This document shows positions 57,837 to 64,000 of a DNA stretch of 64,000 nt, in pieces. Made by a program: the position numbers and the translations under genes. Position 1 is the stretch's first letter, and each line of letters starts with the position of its first letter. The notes under the pieces are model-generated. The model was not told the DNA's origin and searched no databases. It saw nothing but the letters and a program-made list of their open reading frames with translations. Source of the stretch: Galbitalea sp. SE-J8 (GTDB taxonomy: Bacteria; Actinomycetota; Actinomycetes; Actinomycetales; Microbacteriaceae). The DNA is taken from assembly GCF_030345695.1 (NCBI RefSeq), contig NZ_JAUASV010000002.1, positions 1 through 64,000 of the forward strand. The letters run 5' to 3'.

Positions 57837-58862
57837 TCACCTCCAGCCCAACGGCTTCGCGACGTACTCGATAAACGACTGCAACTGATTGTATGAATAA
57901 GCGACTCCCAGCTGGTTGGGCACCGTGAGCAGCAGGGTGTCGGCGGCGGTGATCGCCTCGTCCTCGCGCAGCTGCTCGACGAGCACGTCGGGCTCCGCGG
58001 CGTAGCTGCGGCCGAAGACCGCGCGGAAGTCGTCGAGCTCGGCGAAGGTGTCCTCGCCGTCTCGGCCGTCGCGGCCGAAGTAGGCGCGGTCCTCATCCGT
58101 CACGAGCGCGAAGATCGACCGGCTCACCGAGGTGCGCGGGGTGCGCTCGTGGCCGGCCTCGGCCCAGGCCGCGTGGAACCTCTCGATCTGCCTGCGCTGC
58201 TGCACGTGGAACGGCTCGCCGCTCTCGTCCGCCTTGAGCGTCGAGCTCATCAGGTTCATGCCCTGCTGTGCAGCCCAGACGGCCGTGGCATCCGATCCGG
58301 CGCCCCACCAGATGCGGTCGCGCAGCCCGGGCGACTGCGGCTGGATCTCGAGCGGGCCCGGATGCGCGTTCGGGAACATCGGGCGCGGATTCGGCTCCGC
58401 GAAACGGGCGCCGTCGATCACGCGCAGGAACACCTCCGTGTTGTTGCGCGCGACATCCGCCATCGTCGATCCCTCCGGCGCGTCGTAGCCGAAGTAGCGG
58501 TAGCCGTCGATGACCGACTCGGGTGACCCGCGGCTCACGCCGAGCTGCAGCCGGCCGCCGGCGATGAGGTCGGCCGCGCCGGCGTCCTCGGCCATGTAGA
58601 GCGGGTTCTCGTAGCGCATGTCGATGACGCCGGTGCCGAGCTCGATGCGGCTCGTCTTCGCTCCCGCCGCGGCGAGCAGCGGGAACGGCGAGCCGAGCTG
58701 CGAGGCGAAGTGGTGCACGCGGAAGTAGGCGCCGTCGGCGCCGAGCTCCTCGGCGGCCACCGCGAGCTCGATCGACTGCAGCAGCACGTCCGACGCGCTG
58801 CGCGCCCGCGAGCCGGGAGACGCCGACCAGTGGCCGAAGGAGAGGAACCCGATGCGCTTCAT
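57837..58862 (-). CDS. LLM class flavin-dependent oxidoreductase
   Basis: A 341-aa luciferase-like monooxygenase, F420- or FMN-dependent. KRIGFLSFGHWSASPGSRAR starts the barrel; DGAYFRVHHF, ELGTGVIDMRYENPLYMAED and GRLQLGVSRGSPESVIDG are typical. ATG 58862 is close to a near-palindrome TGACAAGTCA (58863-58875 area), perhaps an operator. Forms an operon with the VOC gene. The reaction is not deducible; a second, lost, copy of the gene is suggested by the remnant at 57342. Confidence 0.92.
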   Translation of the reverse strand: MKRIGFLSFGHWSASPGSRARSASDVLLQSIELAVAAEELGADGAYFRVHHFASQLGSPFPLLAAAGAKTSRIELGTGVIDMRYENPLYMAEDAGAADLIAGGRLQLGVSRGSPESVIDGYRYFGYDAPEGSTMADVARNNTEVFLRVIDGARFAEPNPRPMFPNAHPGPLEIQPQSPGLRDRIWWGAGSDATAVWAAQQGMNLMSSTLKADESGEPFHVQQRRQIERFHAAWAEAGHERTPRTSVSRSIFALVTDEDRAYFGRDGRDGEDTFAELDDFRAVFGRSYAAEPDVLVEQLREDEAITAADTLLLTVPNQLGVAYSYNQLQSFIEYVAKPLGWR

Positions 58863-59027
58863 GTGACAAGTCAACCAAAGGATGCGATCTGCCGCGCGGG
58901 GCCGTCGTCCCGCGGCGGGCGGAACGGTCTGTCCCCCGTGTGGGCCGCACCCGGAGTGGCGACTGTCATCGGCGGATGTCGCGGGGGAGACTGGGAGCCC
59001 CCGTCGCCCACCGTCTGCCCGAGATCC

Positions 59028-60848
59028 ATGTCGTCGACAGTCATCGCCACCGGCTCCTACCCGGTCACCGAGCTGCTGCGCGCCCGCCGCCGCGCGCGCC
59101 GGCGTCGCACCATCCTCATCCTCGCGATGGCCACGACCGTCGCAGGGGCCGGACTGTTCGTCGCCGAGAACTCGACCGAGATGGCAGCCGGGATCGAGCG
59201 CATCGCGTGGAGCTTCTCGCCCGCGGCATCCGTGACGCACCTGGACGCGACGGGCGAATACGACGGCATCGACCTGTCCTGGGCCCCCGAGGATCGCGCC
59301 GCGACCTACAGCGTCACGGTCGCGACGGACCCCGGTCTCGAGCACGCGATCGCCCGGCTGCGAACCGGCACGCCGCACGTGGTGCTCAGCGGCGGACTCG
59401 CCGAGGGAACGACCTACTTCTACCGCGTGTCGTGGGTGAGCGCGCTCGGCAACGCCGGCGCCGCGACCGCGATCGAGCCCGTGACGACGGCGTTCCACGA
59501 CGTCGTGGCGCCGAGCGGGGTGGTGGTCGCGCCGACGGCGAGCTCGTTCACCGTGACCTGGCAGCCCGTCGAGTTCGCGACCGGATACGTCGTGCGCATG
59601 AGCACGAGCGCCGATCCGACCACGTTCGGGACGAACCCCGGCGATGTCGAGTTCCCGGAGACCACGGCGACGACCCTGACGACGGATGCCGTCGACGCGA
59701 GCCTCGGACAGCGGCGCTACTTCACGGTACGGGCCGCGAACCTCGGCCTGAGCAGTGCGACCGCGGCCCCGGTCGGCGCGCGGATGCTCATCCCCGCTCC
59801 CGCGAACCCGGCGGCGGTGGGGGCGAGCACGAGCGGCGTGACCCTCACCTGGAGCGCCGTGGCGGGCGCGCGGCGCTACGTCGTCGAGCGCTCCGCGACC
59901 GCCGACTTCGCCACCGTCGACGGCGCGTATCCGGTTCCGGACGCGTACCAGCGGACGTCGGTGAACGGTCTCGCGCCCGGCACGCCGTATTTCTTCCGCA
60001 TCCGTGCCGAGAGCGGCAAGCACCTCGGCGAGAACTCGGCCGTCGTCACCGCCACGACGCTCTCGAGCGGCTCGATCGACGCGCGCGTCGCGACCTACAA
60101 CGTGCTCGACCCGACGCTCGGCACCTCGCTCGGCAGCTGGAGCGTACGCCGGAAGAACCTCGCGTCGACGATCGACGACGCGGGGGCCGACATCGTGGCG
60201 CTGCAGGAGGCCGGCTGGTCGAGGGTCGCGGGCGGCAAGACGCCCGCGCAGGACCTCAAGGGGCTCATCGACAAGAGGATGAAGCTCTCGAAGGCCGGCT
60301 ACCGCGGCGACGCGATCCTCTACTCGCCGGCGAAGTACACCGCCGGGTCGCACGGCGTCATCCCCCTGCCGCGGATCAGTGGCGACGGCCAGCGGGTCGC
60401 GATCTGGCAGGTGCTGCGGGACAAGAAGACCAAGACCGCGTTCATCGTGCTCTCCACGCACCTCACCGCGGGGATCCAGAACAACGCCGGCCGGGTGAGG
60501 CAGGCGAAGACGATCCTCGCCAGGCTGCCGAGCATCAACAAGCACGGCCTGCCCGTCGTGCTCATGGGTGACCTGAACAGCTACGACGCGCGCGCGGCCG
60601 TCACGCCGATGAGCCTGTTCGCCGCCGCCGGGCTGGTCGACGCCGAGCTCTCCACACCGGCCACCGACACCCCCACCCTCAACACCTGGGTCAAGGCCAC
60701 GTCGCCCACCGGCAGCGTCCGTTTCGACCACATCGCGGTCTCGTCGTCGGTCGGGGTGAACCGCACGGAGATCGAGAACCCGAAGCTGACGGGCCCGGCC
60801 TCGGATCACCGGCTGCTCTGGGCGGACGTCTCGATCCCGACCGCGTGA
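59028..60848 (+). CDS. Fibronectin type III / endonuclease-exonuclease-phosphatase fold protein
   Basis: A 606-aa protein. A basic start ([12 protein letters not shown]) and one hydrophobic helix (TILILAMATTVAGAGLF, about residues 28-45) anchor or export it. Three FN3-like domains follow (about 80-165, 165-260, 260-350). The C-terminal 250 residues are an EEP domain: ATYNVLDP, DIVALQEAGW (Glu metal ligand), STHLTAG, LMGDLNSYD and SDHRLLWADV (Asp-His pair). It could cleave extracellular nucleic acid or phosphoesters; the specificity is unknown. Confidence 0.9.
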   Translation: MSSTVIATGSYPVTELLRARRRARRRRTILILAMATTVAGAGLFVAENSTEMAAGIERIAWSFSPAASVTHLDATGEYDGIDLSWAPEDRAATYSVTVATDPGLEHAIARLRTGTPHVVLSGGLAEGTTYFYRVSWVSALGNAGAATAIEPVTTAFHDVVAPSGVVVAPTASSFTVTWQPVEFATGYVVRMSTSADPTTFGTNPGDVEFPETTATTLTTDAVDASLGQRRYFTVRAANLGLSSATAAPVGARMLIPAPANPAAVGASTSGVTLTWSAVAGARRYVVERSATADFATVDGAYPVPDAYQRTSVNGLAPGTPYFFRIRAESGKHLGENSAVVTATTLSSGSIDARVATYNVLDPTLGTSLGSWSVRRKNLASTIDDAGADIVALQEAGWSRVAGGKTPAQDLKGLIDKRMKLSKAGYRGDAILYSPAKYTAGSHGVIPLPRISGDGQRVAIWQVLRDKKTKTAFIVLSTHLTAGIQNNAGRVRQAKTILARLPSINKHGLPVVLMGDLNSYDARAAVTPMSLFAAAGLVDAELSTPATDTPTLNTWVKATSPTGSVRFDHIAVSSSVGVNRTEIENPKLTGPASDHRLLWADVSIPTA

Positions 60849-60953
60849 ACCTCGCTCGGCGTCCCACGATCGTGCGACGTCGATGGGCGTCATCCGCAGG
60901 GGAGGCGGGCGATCCCACCGATGCGCTCGGGTGGATGCGCGCGGGCGCCCGGT

Positions 60954-62075
60954 TCAGCCGGCGGCACCGAGCAGTTCGCCGACGCCCTTCGACGCGTAGC
61001 CGAGCGCGGCGGCGACCCCCGCGTGGTAGAGGTCGCCGTCGTGGGCCTGGAGGCCGAGCGCGAGCGCGGGGTCGGCGGTGATGGCGCCGCGCCATCCGTT
61101 CTCGGCGATCCGCAGCACGTAGGGGAGCGTCGCGTTGGTGAGCGCCACCGTCGAGGTGTGCGCGACCGAGCCGGGCATGTTCGCGACGCAGTACATCGTC
61201 GACCCGTGCAGGCGGAACGTGGGCGCGTCGTGCGTGGTCGGGCGGCTGCCCTCGAAGCATCCGCCCTGGTCGATCGCGATGTCGACGAGCACGCTGCCGG
61301 GGCGCATCGCGGCGATCATCTCGTCCGTGACGAGCTTCGGGGCCGCGGCGCCGGGGATGAGCACCGAGCCGATCACGAGGTCGGCGTCGCGCACGAGGGC
61401 GGCGATCGTGTAGGCCGTCGAGAGCGCGGTCTTGATGCCGGGGTGCGCGCTCTCGATCTGACGCAGGCGCGGGATGCTGATGTCGACGACCGTCACGTCG
61501 GCGCCGAGCCCGGCGGCGTTGATCGCCGCGTGCTCGCCCGCGACGCCGCCGCCGATGACGACGACGCGCGCGCGCGGCGTGCCGGGCACGCCGCCGGTGA
61601 GCACGCCCGAGCCGCCGAGCGGGCTCGTGAGGTGGTAGGCGCCGACGATCGCCGAGAGCCGTCCGGCGACCTCGCTCATCGGCGCGAGCAGGGGGAGCGA
61701 GCGGTCGGCGAGCTGCACGGTCTCGTAGGCGATCGCCGTCGTGCCGCTCGCGAGGATCGCGTCCGTGCAGTCCCGCGCGGCGGCGAGGTGCAGGTAGGTG
61801 AAGAGCACCTGGCCGCGGCGCAGACGGTGGTACTCGGGGGCGATCGGCTCCTTCACCTTGAGCAGGAGGTCGGCCGTCGCCCAGACCTCGTCCGCCCCGG
61901 GGAGCAGGGCGGCGCCCGCGGCCGCGTAGTCCTCGTCGGTGATGCCTGCGCCGACGCCCGCACCGCTCTCGATAACGACCTCGTGGCCGCGCCGGGTGAG
62001 CTCGTTCGCGCCCGCCGCCGTGATCGCGACGCGCTTCTCGTTGTTCTTGACCTCGGTCGGTACCCCGATGCGCAT
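60954..62075 (-). CDS. ald: Alanine dehydrogenase
   Basis: NAD-dependent interconversion of alanine and pyruvate plus ammonia; 373 aa, the standard length. MRIGVPTEVKNNEKRVAITA, GAGVGAGITDEDYAAAGA, the NAD motif VVIGGGVAGEHAA and the DQGGCFEGSRPTTH signature are diagnostic. ATG 62075 has GAGAGGAG upstream. A divergent Lrp/AsnC-type gene is the probable regulator, as for ald in mycobacteria. Confidence 0.97.
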   Translation of the reverse strand: MRIGVPTEVKNNEKRVAITAAGANELTRRGHEVVIESGAGVGAGITDEDYAAAGAALLPGADEVWATADLLLKVKEPIAPEYHRLRRGQVLFTYLHLAAARDCTDAILASGTTAIAYETVQLADRSLPLLAPMSEVAGRLSAIVGAYHLTSPLGGSGVLTGGVPGTPRARVVVIGGGVAGEHAAINAAGLGADVTVVDISIPRLRQIESAHPGIKTALSTAYTIAALVRDADLVIGSVLIPGAAAPKLVTDEMIAAMRPGSVLVDIAIDQGGCFEGSRPTTHDAPTFRLHGSTMYCVANMPGSVAHTSTVALTNATLPYVLRIAENGWRGAITADPALALGLQAHDGDLYHAGVAAALGYASKGVGELLGAAG

Positions 62076-62143
62076 GACTCGCTCCTCTCGCCGCATCCTC
62101 GGGCTCCAGGTTCGCGGTCGTTCGTTACGGCGGCGTTTCGAGC

Positions 62144-62157
62144 GCAGGATATTCTGC
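62144..62157. promoter_or_regulatory. Possible Lrp-type site between ald and lrp-like gene
   Basis: GCAGGATATTCTGC: GCAG/CTGC arms around an A/T-rich centre, unusual in this G+C-rich region. It lies midway in the 118-bp divergent gap, upstream of both genes. Confidence 0.5.
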
Positions 62158-62193
62158 CGATTTGCAAGAGACACGTCAGATCGGGGAGTGATC

Positions 62194-62688
62194 ATGGCTG
62201 CAGCGGGCAATTCGACGAACGATCTTCGTCCGCCCATCGACGCGGTGGACCGCGAGCTGATCCGGCTGCTGCAGCAGGATGCCCGGAGCACGAACGCGAG
62301 CCTGGCGGCATCCGTCGGCATCGCGCCGTCCACGTGCCTCACGCGAGTCCGCGCGCTCATCGAGCGGGGCGCGATCACGGGCTTCCACGCGGCGGTCGAC
62401 CCGCGCGCCCTCGGGCTCGCCCTCGAGGCGCTCATCAGCATCAACATCAAGGTCGGCGCGCGGCGCGCGGTCGCGACGTTCGCCGACGAGATGCGCGCGC
62501 TGCCGGAGGTGACGCAGGTGTTCTTCCTCGGCGGGGCGGAGGACTTCATCGTGCACGTCGCGACGCGCGACAGCGATCACCTGCGCCAGTTCGTCGTCGA
62601 CAACCTGTCCGCGCATCCGTCGGTCGCGTCCACTCGCACGAGCCTCGTGTTCGAGCACGACGCACCACGGATGACGGTGCCGGACTGA
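62194..62688 (+). CDS. Lrp/AsnC family regulator
   Basis: A 164-aa regulator. The N-terminal HTH is DRELIRLLQQDARSTNASLA, then GIAPSTCLTRVRALIERGAI; the C-terminal RAM domain (ALISINIKVGARRAVATF, EVTQVFFLGGAEDFIVHV) binds amino acids. ATG 62194 is placed 5 nt after GGGGAG; an in-frame GTG at 62188 overlaps that site. By position it regulates ald in response to alanine or another amino acid. Confidence 0.95.
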   Translation: MAAAGNSTNDLRPPIDAVDRELIRLLQQDARSTNASLAASVGIAPSTCLTRVRALIERGAITGFHAAVDPRALGLALEALISINIKVGARRAVATFADEMRALPEVTQVFFLGGAEDFIVHVATRDSDHLRQFVVDNLSAHPSVASTRTSLVFEHDAPRMTVPD

Positions 62689-62712
62689 GCGGACGAGCGC
62701 ACGTCGCGGGCG

Positions 62713-64000
62713 CTACCGGCCCGCCTCGTGGATCTGCTGGCGCGTCCTCGTGTGGGTGATGTCGTCCGCGGTCACCGCGATGAGCCCGAGGGTGACGCGC
62801 ATCGCCTCGGCGGGGAGCTCGTGCTCGACCGTCGGAGTGTCCGTGCCGAGCTGCAGCTCGCTGCCGTCGCCCAGCGTCACGGTGCCCGAGTCGAGGTACG
62901 CGGCGACGCGCCCCCGGAGCACCATCGTGTCGTCGACCGTCACGAGGCTGACCCCGCCCTGCTCGCCCTTCACGTCGAGGTAGAAGCCGGTGATCGTGAT
63001 GCTCGACGCGGTGAGGCGCAGCGCCGTGGTGGTGCCGCCGTTCGCCAGCCGCAGCTTCACGTAGGCGAGGGTCGGGATGCCGGTGAACGAGATGGAGCTG
63101 CCGCCGAGCTGTGCCGCGGGGAGCGTCACGACCGGCGCGCTCCGGTCGAGCAGCGCGTCGCTCGGGTCGAGCGGCGTCTCGTCGTCGGCGGGCCCGGTGG
63201 ACGACGACCCGGTGGACGACGAACCCGGGCCGGATGTGGTGCCCGGCACGGTCGGCACGGTGCCGCCCGGGTCGATGCCTCCGGGCACGATGGCGCCCGG
63301 GTCGGTGCCGCCGGGCACGGCCGAGCCGGCGTCGACGTCGCCCGCTCCGGCGTCGCCGGTCCCGGGATCGACTGTGCCGGGGTCTCCAGCGCCGGGATCG
63401 CCGGCGCCCGGCGCCCCGGTGGTCGCGGTGGGCGAGGGCGTCGGCGTGGGGTTCGGCGTGCCGCAGCTCATCAGCACGGGGATGCAGAGGTCGGGCTGCG
63501 CGGCGTCCGCCGCGGGCGGGTCGAGCCCCGCGATGCCGGTCGCAGCGAGGGATGCCGCGAGCACGACCGCGAGGCCCGCGCCCGCGCGCGCGGCGCGCCC
63601 GCGCTGCGCGCCCGACGCCCCGTCGGGATCCGGGTCGGGGGGCCCCGTTCGATCGACCGCTCCGACGGTGCGCACGTACTCGGCGTGCGCCGCCCCGGCG
63701 CCGCTCGGATCGGTCGCCGCCGCCGGCGAGGACGGGCCGGAGGCGGGTGCGGACGGGCCCGGCGCCGGCGAGAGCGCGCCGGGCGCCGCGGAACGACGCG
63801 CCCGCGGCATCCGTCGGTCCCGTCCGTGCCGGCGCACCCGTTCGTGCCGCGGCAGCCAGGCGACGACGAGCACGCCGCCGATCGCGCCGAGCAGGAATCC
63901 GGCGACGAAACCGCCGAGGTTCGCGCCGATGAGCGAGTAGACGGCGACCACGAGGATGAGCACGCCGTACAGCAGGCGGTGCGCGGGCGTCGCGACGACG
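62713..64000 (-). CDS. DUF6114-like membrane protein, 5' end outside window
   Basis: The frame is open to the right edge (…HRLLYGVLILVVAVYSLIGA), so the N-terminus is missing. The visible part has two hydrophobic segments in the DUF6114 style (YSLIGANLGGFVAGFLLGAI, GGVLVVAWLP), a long Pro/Ala/Gly-rich cytosolic or wall linker, a third helix (AGLAVVLAASLAATGIAGL), a tandem GDPGAGDPGTVDPGTGDAGA tract and a C-terminal strand-rich domain of about 140 residues (SISFTGIPTLAYVKLRLANG). Such genes belong to actinobacterial membrane/surface clusters of unknown role. Confidence 0.7.
   Translation of the reverse strand, partial: VVATPAHRLLYGVLILVVAVYSLIGANLGGFVAGFLLGAIGGVLVVAWLPRHERVRRHGRDRRMPRARRSAAPGALSPAPGPSAPASGPSSPAAATDPSGAGAAHAEYVRTVGAVDRTGPPDPDPDGASGAQRGRAARAGAGLAVVLAASLAATGIAGLDPPAADAAQPDLCIPVLMSCGTPNPTPTPSPTATTGAPGAGDPGAGDPGTVDPGTGDAGAGDVDAGSAVPGGTDPGAIVPGGIDPGGTVPTVPGTTSGPGSSSTGSSSTGPADDETPLDPSDALLDRSAPVVTLPAAQLGGSSISFTGIPTLAYVKLRLANGGTTTALRLTASSITITGFYLDVKGEQGGVSLVTVDDTMVLRGRVAAYLDSGTVTLGDGSELQLGTDTPTVEHELPAEAMRVTLGLIAVTADDITHTRTRQQIHEAGR

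Overview
The window is about 72% G+C with dense, short-spaced genes. Gene order (valS-ileS-folC-ndk, rne-rplU-rpmA-obgE-proB-proA-nadD-rsfS), a T-box leader on an eukaryote-like ileS, many apparently leaderless genes and short-form ProB all point to an actinobacterium, most likely family Microbacteriaceae. I cannot name the genus. The placement rests on gene order and protein character, not on a database search.

Layout. 1-8426: an M3 oligopeptidase and a divergent ArsR-type regulator/MFS operon share a striking operator array; then valS with two small partners on the minus strand. 8427-14615: a T-box controls ileS, followed by folC, a DUF4233 membrane protein and ndk. 14616-17281: two arrays of a palindromic repeat enclose a GIY-YIG nuclease gene, followed by a DsbA/VKOR disulfide-forming pair. 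17282-24147: rne, a permease trio and small membrane proteins. 24186-32600: the ribosome/GTPase/proline/NAD block (rplU, rpmA, obgE, proB, proA, nadD, rsfS), interrupted between proB and proA by a 950-bp repeat array. 32597-37470: a tRNA-Ala(GGC) followed by decayed mobile-element genes (DUF262, PIN, two HTH copies, a conjugation-protein fragment), then a TetR/MFS pair. 37585-53915: chromosomal accessory genes, mostly regulator/effector pairs (AraC/DUF1772, MerR/SDR, LacI/sugar porter, TetR/FAD monooxygenase, Cmx-like efflux with a leader peptide), a STAND-like ATPase, a surface Ig-like protein and a hydrolase. 53902-57425: a recent-acquisition islet with an ISL3-family insertion, a broken nuclease-like gene, a lower-G+C M23 peptidase with a stop codon in its signal peptide, a lipoprotein, and a leftover tail of a luciferase-like gene. 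57449-64000: VOC and LLM oxidoreductase genes, a fibronectin/endonuclease-fold surface protein, divergent ald and Lrp, and the truncated 3' part of a DUF6114 gene.

Most notable signal. A family of imperfect palindromes (ends TGGTCGAGGAGCG and CGTCTCGAGACCA) forms at least four intergenic arrays and has also entered the ileS reading frame, adding about 46 residues at the start of the anticodon-binding part. An unrelated repeat (core GAGCCTGTCGA) adds residues at the equivalent place in the adjacent valS. One repeat array encloses a GIY-YIG nuclease gene and another has repeatedly copied the 3' end of proB. This looks like a mobile or amplifying palindromic element that can be tolerated inside essential genes. 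Other signals are a four-fold 14-bp-phased operator, a Cmx leader peptide with a predicted Shine-Dalgarno-sequestering stem, and a roughly ten-fold excess of the heptamer CGGATGC/GCATCCG.
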